A stretch of 64,000 nt of DNA from Isoetes taiwanensis (GCA_021234155.1 JAJEKV010000237.1:124001-188000); one strand, 5' to 3'. Numbered from the stretch's first letter, positions 11,606-23,014 are shown. Numbers and translations: made by a program. The notes: generated by a model not told the origin, from the sequence alone.

Positions 11606-11863
11606 ATGTCGGATGCTTTCAGCGGAGATGAAACTGCACCTTTTTTTGGCTTCATTGGTGCTGTCGCGGCCCTCGTTTTTTCATGTATGGGAGCCGCCTA
11701 TGGAACTGCTAAAAGTGGTGTTGGGGTAGCTTCAATGGGTGTAATGAGGCCAGAGCTTGTTATGAAGTCCATTGTGCCTGTCGTCATGGCTGGAGTCTTA
11801 GGTATATATGGTTTGATCATTGTTGTCATTATCAGCACAGGCATCAACTCCAAAGCAAAATCT
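11606..11863 (+). pseudogene. V-ATPase 16-kDa proteolipid (subunit c) gene, N-terminal half only
   Basis: The frame from ATG 11,606 encodes 86 residues that closely follow plant VHA-c. [15 protein letters not shown] leads into the first membrane helix, then [20 protein letters not shown], then the second helix ([20 protein letters not shown]) and [10 protein letters not shown]. The family is about 165 aa with four helices. The third and fourth helices, with the essential proton-carrying Glu in helix 4, are missing. After KAKS the frame runs on for 55 codons into unrelated sequence (to 12,031). No GT donor follows the break directly and no YYLFDGYAH-type continuation is visible within about 1 kb. 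It may be a partial gene copy broken near an exon border, or an assembly join. A complete V-ATPase c gene must exist elsewhere. Confidence 0.75.
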
Positions 11864-12090
11864 ATTCTTCCCGACTCTGTTTTTTTTTTGTGCAGCGACA
11901 ATGTTGTTTCTGTTCCCGATTCTGTTCTATTTTGTTGTGCAGCGACTCTGTTCTTTCTGTGCAGCGACTACGGCAATGGCGTAACAAAGCTTTCTTCCTT
12001 TCGAAGCGTTTCTTTCTTTCTTTCTTTCTGAAGCTTTTCTTTCTTTCTTTCTAAAGCTTTTCTTTCTTTTCTTTTCTTTCTTTAAGGTTT
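11864..12090 (+). repeat. Leader-derived short repeats and CTTT microsatellite
   Basis: The motif gcagcgact followed by ttctttct and cccgactctg occurs once in the presumed leader of the V-ATPase fragment (11,450-11,483). It recurs several times right after the coding break (11,867-11,970). It is followed by a (CTTT)n tract with AAGCTTTT interruptions (12,000-12,085). Confidence 0.6.
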
Positions 12091-12119
12091 TCCTGTGTTG
12101 AGCAATGCAAATGATGTAC

Positions 12120-13200
12120 AACCGTGATCCAACTCCTATTTTTCCATGAGGCTAAACAAACGTTCGAGCGCTTTACTGTTTTCCGGTGATGACAAGCGAG
12201 GCTGGCTTGCTGGCCACTCTGAAGTAAATTGAGGCATTTGTCTGAGGAATTTTATATGCACTTAACTTCCTCTGGCCAAGAGCTGAGGCACTGGCAGATA
12301 CACTTGAAAAAATAGTAGAGAAGATGGATCCTTTATGGTTATCCCTGCAGTTGTCTATGTCTGAAAAGCATTAAGGCCAGTTCTTGTTTATTGAATATAG
12401 AATTGTCTTTGAAGAGGCCCTCTCTCCCTTGCATTTTGGCAACTCCATTACAATGTCTGTTTTTGCACTTATTGCAATAGGTTTTGAAGGTCCATTAGGC
12501 AGAACACAATCCAACTTTTCATTTGACAAAGTCTTCCCTTGGCCAACACTTTTTGCTACATTGATATTAACTTGTGTTGCCTAAGAACTAAATGCTAAGA
12601 CACAATAGAAAAACATGGACAGTATTCAAGTGCAAATAGAACCTGCTCTTTAATCATTATCAAAGATTCAAAAAATCAAAGGTTCTGTTGGAGCTTTTTT
12701 TTATTCAAAGTTTTCCTTATGATCAATCAAAGTTCAAATAGTCTTTGGGATTGCCACCTTCTGGCCACATGGGGATCACAATATAGACAGAAAACCATTG
12801 TCTACTCCCGATTTGGAATCGAGCTACTTCCATAGCAATCAAATGGATGTGCTAATGTTATAGTCGAATGTGCTAGCAATCAAATGGATGTGCTAATGTT
12901 ATAGTAGAATGTGCTGCATGGAAAACCCTTGGGACTCATATGTATCAAAACACTTGTCACATTTATCAAGTACTTGAGTTTGCTTACATTTATCAAATAC
13001 TTAAGTTTGTTCTTTCATGTTACATTTATCATTTACTTAAGTTTGTTTCTTTTTTTCTTTTGGTCTCTCGCATGTATGACGGAAGAATATTTAACAAAGA
13101 CAAAGGTTATGCAATAGAGATTATGTAGAGCATAGTGCCATGATGCAACATAATAGAGTGCAACTTCACACGTACGCACTATCGAGTTTCTAACTGCATG
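12120..13200. other. Non-coding stretch with two small tandem repeats
   Basis: No gene is visible. A 43-bp unit beginning agcaatcaaatggatgtgc is duplicated at about 12,834-12,915 and differs mainly by one base. At 12,955-13,045 a unit of about 30 bp with acatttatca and acttaagttt/acttgagttt occurs three times. The overlapping open frames here are products of these repeats. Confidence 0.5.
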
Positions 13201-13207
13201 TGGAAGC

Positions 13208-13655
13208 CTAACCTATTTTCCTCCTCATATGGAAACCTAACAATGTTTTCCTCCTCCTGTGGAAACCCTTCCTATTTTCCTCCTCCTGTGGAAACCCTTC
13301 CCAATTTCCATCATGCAAGGAAATCGGGAAGGGTTTCCACTCAAAATTTGAATTTTGAGTGACGTGCACTCGATGGACGTGCGCCTTAATGTGGGGCGTC
13401 CGTGTGGAAAGGCGTGAGCCATAAAGGCTCACGTGTGTAAATATTTAAAAAATAATAATTTTGTGGAAACCCTTCCGGGTTTTAATGGAAACCCTTCCGG
13501 CTTTCCAATATGGAAACCCTTCCGGCTTTCCATGGAAACCCTTCCAGGTTTTAGAGGAAACCCTTCCGGGTTTTCAAATTCTGGAAAACCGGAAGGGTTT
13601 CCATGGAAACCCTTCCGGGTTTTATTGAAAACCGGAAGGGTTTCCGTGGGAGGCC
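13208..13655. repeat. GGAAACCCTTCCGG array, cluster 2
   Basis: The segment carries at least ten copies of GGAAACCCTTCC in direct and inverted orientation. One reverse copy near 13,327-13,340 and two at about 13,587 and 13,632 face forward copies at about 13,464-13,615. Spacers are variants of GTTTT/CTTTCC of 6-15 bp. At 13,205-13,300 the unit degrades to an alternating ttttcctcctcctgtggaaaccc form. Open frames on both strands (repeated KPGRVS and RKGFH) come from the repeat itself. Confidence 0.75.
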
Positions 13656-13734
13656 AACCCAAATCGGGCGTACTTAGAATCATCGCAATATTCTGGCCCT
13701 TTGAATTGCACCTAAATTTCCCAAACGTTGCAAG

Positions 13735-13805
13735 AATGGTGATTTACTTGTCATCGCTGGGATGTCGCCCAGGAATGGCAAGTAAATCGTCATCATTCCT
13801 GTATA
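13735..13805. repeat. Compact hairpin, 21-bp stem and 5-nt loop
   Basis: GATTTACTTG pairs with CAAGTAAATC, and CATCGCTGGG with CCCAGGAATG, at about 18 of 21 positions. The same sequence block (cccaggaatg plus caagtaaat) occurs at 27,480-27,580, upstream of the reductase gene, so this is a dispersed repeat. Confidence 0.5.
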
Positions 13806-13869
13806 GGGAAAACAAAAACAAAATTAAAACGACAAGTCAATTTTTTGAAAACGAAAAACAAAAATAGCA

Positions 13870-14370
13870 ATAAAATGAAGACGTATACAAAAAATATAGA
13901 ATAATATCATTCTACTAGAAACTGCTTTTAAATTACTCCAAAATGGCATACAATTGTGTTAGAGAACTCATATATTCTCAATAAGGTGAGATGAACTAGC
14001 AGATGCTCAGAAAGCTTTCTCTGCTATTGTGTGACGGGCATGGCCAGTTAACCTCTTGATAACTGGAGATCCCATCAATCCCAACTGTTGGATCTACTTA
14101 AGCCTGGGAACTCAAGAAATTAACACGTGCATACTTAGGTAAAGAATTTAATCTTTGTGTATATTCTAAGGTCCCAAAATATCCTTGGCCATTACTCAAT
14201 CCTTGGCCCTCTTGTTGGACTCCGCTTACCCTCCCCCTCCCCATAGGTGACCCGTGACTCGGCTGCCTCTTTTTTTTCAGCAGTTGTGTATCTTGTTATT
14301 ATTAGTGGAGATGCCCAGATGTGGCTTTCTTTCTCTTGTGCTTTCTTCTACCCTTTACCTCTTCTAGTTA
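13870..14370. other. Non-coding, nothing recognised
   Basis: AT-rich then mixed-composition DNA with no open frame of note, no clear repeat and no RNA gene that I can see. Confidence 0.4.
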
Positions 14371-14377
14371 GCTTGCT

Positions 14378-14540
14378 GGTTTTGACAATTGAATTTATCT
14401 TCGTATAACGATAAGAAGATAAATGTAATTGTCAAAACCATTGCATGCGGCAGTTTTGGCAGTTAGGATTTTCTATGCCTTTTTATACCCTGCCTTCTCT
14501 CTCCGTCCCCATCAGCTCATCTGCATCTCCTTCCGTTTAG
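14378..14540. repeat. 25-bp-stem hairpin followed by leader-like repeat, copy 2
   Basis: The arms 14,378-14,402 and 14,415-14,439 (outer GGTTTTGACAATT against AATTGTCAAAACC) pair over about 25 bp with two to three mismatches and a 12-nt loop. The right arm runs directly into sequence shared with 3,125-3,250, including cagttagga and a tttttatacc TATA-like block near 14,481. Confidence 0.5.
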
Positions 14541-14589
14541 CGGCCAGTCTTCCCTACAAACCCACCCACCCACCCACCTCATACAACAA

Positions 14590-16812
14590 TTAATGTTCTT
14601 AATAATTATAGCCTCGAGCCAATATATAATAATAATAATAATCAAGTTTATTTAACTGACAATCCACACTTCTACTCTCGCCTTCCTGAAGCATCTCGCA
14701 CTTCTGCTTACACCATCAACCACGGGGTTAGTCACACGGACTAAGTGGGGATCGGGGATCTTAGGACATGTCTAGCATCAACAACACAAAGCATTAACTT
14801 AGAAATAATAACTCAGCCTTACCGTAACCTCGCCCCTGCAATCCAAGTTGCTAGTCCAACAAGCATATCCACAATGCATAATTATACCATGAGTATCCAC
14901 TATAAGTACGACCATTGCAACTTAATTCCAACGTTCAAGACCACATATATAATAACTAAGCAATCATAGCATTAAACATTGCAACCACTATTCCTCTGAG
15001 TCTGAGCAAGGTCAACTCGGCTGATTAGGCCAGTGACATAGAGGCGGGGTAACCACGTGTGTACACACCCATCCATGTTGCGTCCAGCATTGGAGGACCA
15101 CTACGTTATACGCTAAGGTACCAACGCCCGATGTTCCAATAACCATTCACATAGCACTGTGCAGTAACCGTGAGTCTAGACCATCGCACCTAGACTCTGG
15201 CCCCAGAGGTCTATATCAAAGAATTATACTATGTATCATACATGCCAATGCAAGTTCAACCTCTAGGAAATTCCGTAATACACATTTCATGCAACTAGGA
15301 AAGTCCAACCATGGTTCGTATAATTATTTTGACCACCATAATGCAAAAGTGCAACCATCACTCCTAAGTTGAAAATAAAAACATTCCTTAACATTCTTGC
15401 AATATCCAACTAAATTAATTATCTTACCCAAAATTGTTATTTAAGACCTTAATGACCTAGTTTAATGGTTTCGACGCCCATTCTCCAACTCGTAATACCT
15501 CTGCCTTGCATAAACCCTAAAATCTTTTCGGTTTTTGGGCTAGCAACGGGTTGAGGACCTTCGGGAGGACATTTTGAGCTTTAGAGGGTAGAAGTAAGTC
15601 TCAGAGCTCGAGTGGAGCTCGCTTATATAAGGCGCTACTCCAACGCCTTAGTATTTGCTGAAGATCACCATGTCAGTCAGTCTTAGTGGCGATTTGGGCG
15701 ATGCATCAGGTTGGTCATAGAGCTTGTCAATCCTAGCTTACCAGTAGGATTTAAGTTTAGTGTTAGATGACTATAGACCACCAACTCTAAAACTTGACTG
15801 ACTAAGGAACACTAACCCTTGTATTCCTTAGGATTAGAGATGATGTAGTAGAACTGTTGTTCTATGAAGATGATTATGGTTTGATACTTTTTTTTTCACC
15901 TCCTGTGAATGGGGGTAATGGGGGTAGAGATTTAGGAGCCATGTGTAGTATGATCCTAGCAATTAGACCTTTGTAATTCCCATTACAATGCAGTCTGTGA
16001 ATAGAGAGCCCGTCTGATCGTGGGCCTAGGACCTTGACTGGCTTAGAATAGGGGACTTGTTTTGATTGCAAAGGGATCGAGGGTGTGCTTGTCTGCCAGG
16101 GATTCGTAGCAAGCTAGACCTAATACCTTGTGGTTGCATGAGAGCAAGGTATGGGTTTGACCCCTCCTAGATATTGCGTCACCTTAGTGAGGTTAGGTTG
16201 AGTACGAGCGGGGGCAACCTCGTCTCTCTAGCTACCTACTATGGCAAGAACCTCTTGGAAGGAGCAGCCTTCCTGCCTCATCGGACCAAGGGAGATGCAA
16301 CCTTGGGGTAGCCTTAGGATTACATCTCCGGCACGTTACAGACGAGACCCGAAGCTTTTCCATTTATCTACAAAGTATGCACAGGGACGGCGGATGGAGT
16401 GGACTACCCTTGCCATTGTTCTATGCCAGCCAACTCTAGTGTTACTACTTCCATCTATTGTTATCTTGTGGCCCAGATCGTCGATCTTACCTCATGGAGT
16501 CTGAGCTTGGGTTAGGACCTCGCGATGTTGTATTATGATGATGATGTTATGTTGTAGATGGTGCCTCACCCTTCATGGTGAGCATTTATATTGATTATGA
16601 TGTATGTTGCTTGTGCTACGTTTATACGTTTCTGCAGTGAGATTGGCCCGGGGAAGAGGGGCAAGACACGTCCTTCTTCCGCATCAACTCTGGAGCACCA
16701 CCAGTAGCTGATGCCGCATAGATGGCCTCTTCTTGATCTGCCGGGTCGGCAGGAGCAGATCTCTAGGACTTATACGATGGGAGCATCGTATAAGATAGGG
16801 GGACGTCACAAA
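14590..16812 (-). repeat. Possible long LTR or retroelement remnant
   Basis: On the minus strand the block starts TGTGACGTCCCCC at 16,812. That is a start typical of long LTRs of plant Ty3/gypsy-type elements. It continues for about 2 kb with no protein frame. There is a TATA-like cttatataagg near 15,625, and a direct repeat of catcgtataag/atacgatgggag flanks 16,775-16,800. I cannot find the other LTR boundary, a primer site or any gag-pol sequence, so the assignment is tentative. Confidence 0.3.
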
Positions 16813-18700
16813 TGGCATCTTTCTCCATAATAATGGAGTTGATGCCATGATTATAATGTCTACAAAGCATCCTTAATGCGTTCCAACTTGTTGCCAAGAG
16901 CTACTCGAAGTTCTTGAACAGCCAAGCAAACATCTTTCACGACCTCCTTAGCGCTTCCATTAATATCTGCAGCAAATCAGCCCATCTTTCTTCTACCACC
17001 CAAACTATCGCTAATGACAATCATCTCATGCTTTCCCTCAGGTTCCACTCTCCTATAATTCTCACCTGCAACAGTAAAAGACAAAAGTAAGAAATATAGA
17101 TACAACACAATCAATTCATCACACAAAAGCAGACTACAGTAAACCACACTCCATCACAACACATTGAAGCTATAATCGTGTATGTCTAGAGGTATATAAG
17201 GGGCATTGACAATCAGCAGGCTCTGGAGGTGATGGTCTAACACCAGTATCTATATAAGCAAACTCGTCGGCACTGCTGCCCCTCTTTGCACTTCTTCCTT
17301 ATCCTCGAACACTCTTACTGCGTCCCAAAACCTCCGCCGTCTCTTCCCTACATGCTCTACAGGCACTACCCCTGGTTGCAGACCAAATAATGTCATTCTA
17401 ACATCTCTATATGCACACCATGCAGGAACCAGCATGATTTGCCATGCCGCTTGCACACGGTCCAAGGAAATATACGCGGAGTTATTTGGCAACACCCAGG
17501 AACTCGACAGTCTGAACTTCCCAGTCTGCAGCATATGTTTCACAATATGTATAAGAGATGTTGTCTTGAATCTGCCAGCATGGAATAACACATAATGGAG
17601 AGCTCTTGACAACTTAATTTCCCCAGCACCATACATGGTGTAGAGCTCCTTCCCCACAGAAATTTATTCTGCAAACATATTGTGGATGTAGACCTTGAAG
17701 TGCACTTTCCCAATATCCGTCAGGCAAAAACTCACAATTCCTTCAAAAAAGCGGAGCCTGCTTCCTCACAAGGCCTTACACATAATAATGGCTCCAGCAG
17801 GTCCGCTACGGTTCCAGCCAGATGATTCCTAATTGTAACATTCACACTTGCTGGACTCTTTGCATCTAGATGCATCACTTCCTGTATGTGTACGTGATTG
17901 AGTGACAAATCTCCTTCCAAGGCAACCACACCAGTCTTGCAATTCTCCTTTAGAAACTAAATAATTCTATCATACAATGGCTCTAGCACATCACAGCTCT
18001 GGAAAACAATAGCGATAAACACATCTAGCAGTGCTGGCAACTCCACATCTTCTTCGCCAGCCCCACCGCCAATATCAGCACCGACATGCTCCTCTATGAT
18101 GCTGGCCAGCCGTCTCCCTCTTCCACAATCTTGCACTCACTTTTCCAGTTGTTGGGAGCAACATTGACATAATCCCTCCATCCTGCATCATGTTAGCATC
18201 TGTAGATTTAGTAATCGAATCTGGCAACCTCACTTTCTTGGCTCTGTACGTCCAGCACTCGCTCATCTTATACCAAAACCACACCTTCCCCTCACACTCT
18301 TGTCAAACCCACGCCCTTCCACGGGCAAATCTCGGACCATAGAACCTGCATGGTCTTCAAATACCGTAGGCAAATTCGATGGCACTTAAGGACTTTGCTT
18401 CTCCAACATCAGACCGCTTGGATTCAGATTTATATTGTTCCCAACAACAGTTGCCTCCGAAAATCTACGACTGCCACACACAATAATCTCATCTTCCTGT
18501 AGGGAATGTGTGACGATCTTGTATACCAATAATGCATACTTAGTATGTGTTAAAATTATAAAAATCACATGACGAAGTTCTAACCACCCTGGAATTTCAC
18601 CCCTAAACACCCTTTTTTTACAAACTATAATTTTCTGTTCATTGTCTGGTAATTGTGAGCTGATTTTCATTCAAGATTACATCACAGCAATTTACACAAT
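16813..18700 (-). other. Unrecognised minus-strand frames, possibly a decayed element gene
   Basis: Several broken minus-strand frames follow one another (17,657-17,250, 17,929-17,732, 18,284-18,075 and 18,670-18,386). The longest encodes 135 residues rich in basic and hydrophobic residues, with the segment RALHYVLFHAGRFKTTSLIH. I recognise none of them. Their shared strand with the recombinase gene immediately upstream (18,908-21,104) makes a common mobile element possible. Stops and frame changes between them argue against an intact gene. Confidence 0.25.
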
Positions 18701-18734
18701 TTTTGATTCACGATTTACACAATTTCTGATACAC

Positions 18735-18880
18735 AATTGATACACAGAGTTTAAACAAAAAGATCAAGTTCTGATCAAGTCAAAAAGATCAAGTTTCTGA
18801 TCAAGTCACAGCCATACAAACAAGTTTCTGATCAAGTAAAAAAGATGAAGTTTCTGATCAAGTCACAGTCAAGTTTCTGA
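18735..18880. repeat. Short direct repeats of aagtttctgatcaagt
   Basis: The phrase aagtttctgatcaagt, with small variants and spacers such as cacag or aaaaagat, occurs about five times just downstream of the recombinase gene. It follows several atacacaatt/tttacacaatt repeats at 18,690-18,745. This may be a subterminal repeat region of the element carrying that gene. Confidence 0.5.
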
Positions 18881-18907
18881 TAGAAACAGCTCATACACAG
18901 CCAAAGT

Positions 18908-21104
18908 TCAACCCGAATTCTTGTTCAAATTTAAATTGCTCAGAACATTGGCAGCTTCAGTAGGATTTCCACAACTAAGAAAAACACAACCTGAAAGCGT
19001 TGCGCCCATAAAACTCTGACCACCTGTGTTTGTCAATGTGTTTCCTTTCGTCACGTTGAAATTCCCACCTATTAAAGATCTTTGTGCAATTGGATCTGAT
19101 GCCATCAATTTATCTACAACATCATTGTCAATGAAATCAAGGTATTCTTGGGCTAATGGCGCAATATTTTCCTTATCTGCGCCTCCTAATGTGATTGGCA
19201 TGAAGTGACCTGTGGAAATAGTATTCACCTATGGAAATGCATCAAATGAAAACTTGTAGAAATAGAAAAACCAAAAAATAACTTCAATCTAACTACTAAC
19301 CTGTTCATTTACATCACGTTGATTTGCAGCAATACCACTACCACTTGTAGATGCATTTACGACTAAGCCGCTATCAGCAACTTGCTGTTTCAATAGCAGA
19401 ACATCCATATAGAACATAAACAACAAATACAGCAATGGAATGAAACAATCTTTAATAACTAACCTGTCTGGTGGGACGAAGACAATGCTGCTTTCTATTT
19501 TCCGTAACCCCAAGTTCAGCTTTTCTCTTTTTGTTCATCTGATCATTAAGCACTGATGAATACACACGACATGTTCCATCGTCATTAACAGGCTGCGCAA
19601 GTATGTCCATAGCAGCATCAACCTGCACTTCGGTGCTTCTATCATACCTAAAAATATCATTAAAAAACATCAAGCATTAACCATTAAAACAAATAAAGCA
19701 CATAAATTAAATATAATACTTACTGTTTAAATGCATCAAATGTCTTGTGCCCAGTAATTTTCATCCCAACTTCTGCTAGTACGCCAGCCAAAGATAATCT
19801 CCAAACTAGTGTCACTCGGCCGGATTTATTGCAGATATCAGCATGTACAGTATCTCCCATCACTTTTAGCCACTTAGTTATGGTATTCGTCCCTACTCTC
19901 TGTTTATGGTACCAGACCTGAAACAACTACAGATTAGATCTGATGGAACTAAAGAAACAAAAATTGAAGCACAAAATACATAACTTACATTAGTCGTCCA
20001 ACTGTCAATTGGTGTCAAGAACAAAGCACCGTCGGTCTTATCAGCATCATTAAATTGTCTTGCAGGTAAATGTCTACTATACTGCTTGTATGTAAACACG
20101 AAATCCTCTTCATAACTCCACACTTGAGCTCTAAAGTGATGATCTTCAAAGCGTATAACAGAAGGCTGGTTGTTTTTACTCATTGCTTCATCATATTTAA
20201 CAAATTCACCATGCTCACTAGTTCCTAGTGAAAACTGATACACTTTCAAATCCCATAATTCTTTTCAAGCTCTAATACCAAACCTGGAGCATATGTAAAA
20301 ACACAGCCTCTTTTGTACTCCCCTAGGATGAAAAACTTGGTGATCAACATCTGCTAGAATGTCCTGTTCTACACCAAAAGGAATTGTAGGTGCTTTCTTT
20401 TTCTTCCCTGCTGCTCTAAGAAGTCTGGATCTTCTAACAGCAATGACAAATGCATACGTACTCTTTTTGAATACATCAGCCTTTAAAATGTTGAAAGGAG
20501 GTTCTTCAATTCCACTCTCACATACTCTTTTTTCCTGTTTCTTCCTTAAAATCCTGCCAAATGTTCTATAAAGAACACTGAGACTGCATAAATAAATTAC
20601 ACAAGTTAGAAAAAAAAATGCATGTAAAAACAAAAGAAAGGTAAGATCATACCTTCCCGGCGGATAGACTTGTCCATTCTTCTTCTTGACTTGTAGGATA
20701 AACTTCATTAGCATCACAGCCAGTTCTTTGGGTGGAACATCCTCCAATGGTATTGAGCAGTCATGATTAAAGGCAGCCCTCCATGAATCAAACCGCCGTC
20801 TAGCCCAAATAGTTAGCTTTGCAGATGCATCTCTTCCTCCTCCTTCTGCTTCCTTGACCAGATCAAGATCTAGAGGGATAAATTCGTCCTTATCATTAGA
20901 AACTTGCTGTTCATGGAACCAAGAACTCTCCTCTATTTCTTGAGCGAAGTTCTCAAGTTCTGGACCTTGAAACTCAGTAATCAGCTTATCAAGGTTAGAA
21001 AAACCGTCATCCAAGACATCAACAGCATGCATGCCCAATTCTTGCGTAATATTCAGGCCAAATGATGGCTCTGGAACATGTATTGCGCTTTCTAAGCCGT
21101 CCAT
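18908..21104 (-). pseudogene. Crypton-like tyrosine recombinase gene (ZMYM/QRICH1/KCTD1-type domain), one premature stop
   Basis: Six exons join in phase with GT-AG borders: 21104-20653, 20583-19989, 19917-19724, 19647-19464, 19384-19301 and 19228-18908, giving 610 codons. Residues about 100-160 (WARRRFDSWRAAF, then PPKELAVMLMKFILQVKKKNG) match the N-terminal SAM-like part of the domain shared by animal ZMYM2-4, QRICH1 and KCTD1 and by Cryptons. PRGVQKRLCFYICSRFG follows (near 237-253). Then VWYHKQRVGTNTITKWLK and GHKTFDAFKQYDRS carry the expected His/Lys and catalytic Tyr (about residue 415). The central HxxR box seems altered to NKSGR. Codon 257 is TGA (20,267-20,265), where relatives carry Arg, so CGA to TGA is likely. 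No intron can remove it. The C-terminal 195 residues are unrecognised. The protein would be a DNA-integrating recombinase; as it stands the gene is probably inactive. Confidence 0.7.
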
Positions 21105-21139
21105 GCTAAATAAACAAATAGATAAGAAAAGAAGCAAGT

Positions 21140-22347
21140 TTCAAATGCATTTGGGTCATACTGTACTGCTGCTCCAAACCTTTTGAGTCCTAGCAGTCCT
21201 CCACGAGATCTACAGATAAAAATCACCTAAATCAGCGAAAAACTCAACACAAATCAACAAAAGAAGATAAATATCATAACAAATTAACCTGGAAGCAAGC
21301 TCAGATCGCAAAATACTTCAATGAACTCGCCATATCATTGGAAAAACCATATCAAAACGGCTCCAGAGCAAGAATGTACCAAGAAACTTCAAATAGCTCA
21401 AAAATGCATCCGGCAACGCAGATTTGCGCTGCCGTAAGCGGAAAAGGGAATAATGTCTGAAACAGGGTAATTTTCTTGTTCATGCCACGTGAGCGCCACG
21501 TCAGCTGACACGTCACTCCTGGTCGAAGAAATTCCAGGCTAGTTAGAATTTCGTCGGGAAATTTTGTGGACCCGGAAATTTCTCCCTGAAATTTCCTGGC
21601 GGCCGCCAGCTGACCGATTACCTCTTCCAAAAGCAAAGGGCATAGATTTTTGTGAGCGTTTCTAGAAGGAGGCAGCATTTTTGCTGGCCGGACTATGGAG
21701 CATCATATCTCGACGACCAGAGATCCTTTTCAGGTGATTTTTACGTTTTTGGAAAGATTTTTGAATGAGGTTTCTGGATTGGGTATGATCAGGCTGATTG
21801 CTCGAGCTAGGAGCTGAAAGAAGGATATTTTTAGAAGAACAACAACTATAAGATGCCAAAGAACCATTCTTGAAGCGGTTCTTAGATGGGTGGTTAAATC
21901 TTACACAGGGATTGCTTTTGAATTGCCTGAGTGGTGTTCCTTGGTTTGTATTTTGTTTTTAAAATGATTTTTTATGCTCTGAAAAATGTGGTACGAAACA
22001 CTTCCATATGTGGTGTTTTTGAAAATTATTTTTGAATGTTTTGAAAACGTGGTACGAAACACTTCCATTCCATTTGTAAAAAATGAGCATCTATTGTAAA
22101 AACATGGAAATTTTGGTAATTCTTAGCATAGAAAGGGCTATTGAGAAAATGCGGAAGAATCAAGGGCATTTTGAGAATTTCAAAATACGAAGGGCTTTTC
22201 AAGAATTACCTCAATAATTATGGTTAATTTGGTAAATTTCCCTAGAAATAATCATCCGATCCCAGAGAGTTCTGCAACCATACGATAAGTGCGAACCTAT
22301 CCTGCTAACTCAAGTAATCCCTCATCTTTTTTCTTTTCACCGAATTT
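21140..22347. other. Intergenic DNA with fragment of the TTTCGTCGG repeat
   Basis: There is no gene. At 21,538-21,625 lies ctagttagaatttcgtcggg followed by gaaatttctccctgaaattt and a ggcggccgccagctgac block. This resembles 23,885-23,990 and is probably a diverged copy of that hairpin-forming element. From 21,955 to 22,080 the phrase acgtggtacgaaacacttcc is given twice, about 60 bp apart. Confidence 0.45.
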
Positions 22348-22351
22348 AGGG

Positions 22352-22985
22352 TGAAATCACACTATGTGCCCTTCCCTCTGCTCAGATGGAGAGTTCGGAT
22401 GGGCATTGGGCAAGCTTGGTATCACACTACAGCATATGTCATCAATCTGTGCATAAAGGACAAATTGTACTACTGTTTTAAATCGTTTTCAACCTGAAAG
22501 CATATCCACGGAACTTCAATACAACCCCAGAAACAGATCTCCAGAAACATATTCTTGGAACAGATTTACGCTTCAAGGATTTGATGTACGCTAGCAGATT
22601 TAGGAGCTTCAAAAGGCTTGAAGGCGAAACATCAGGTTAAGACAAGCAAGCTTTCAAACGGGAGATCACTTCAAGCTTTTGCTCCTTGATTTGTTGGTGA
22701 AAAGCGAACGCAGGATAGAAAAGCGGCTCAATCAAAACATGATTTCAAGCAAATCTAACCCTAAAATGCATTTCTTCGATGAATCAATGCTGAGTCGGAT
22801 GAGTGATGGCCGGAAATCCGGAGGGATAGGCACAATCGCCCCTCCCTCATATTTCCCTCGTAGGTGTGCCATGTCACTCTGGGGCAGCGGTAATGTGATA
22901 GGAACTGCGCATTCCTCGCTTGCATGGAAGAAACATATTGGCTAATATTTTATGAAGTTGGGGAAGGGAAGATAGTGTGATTCCA
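22352..22985. mobile_element. PIF/Harbinger-like MITE candidate with TTA target duplication
   Basis: The left end GGGTGAAATCACACTAT is mirrored by ATAGTGTGATTCCACCC at the right end. The inverted similarity extends for about 27 bp (left TGTGCCCTTCCC against right GGGAAGGGAAGA). TTA lies directly outside both ends, as expected for the 3-bp TWA duplications of PIF/Harbinger elements. The interior of about 600 bp has no transposase frame. Boundaries are accurate to a few bases. Confidence 0.6.
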
Positions 22986-23014
22986 CCCTTACATGCTAAT
23001 CCTCATCTTTTTCT

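Noticed and set aside
13208-13867. Open frames with repeated KPGRVS or RKGFH on both strands
   Set aside because: The repeats are the GGAAACCCTTCCGG array read in frame; both strands are open for the same reason.
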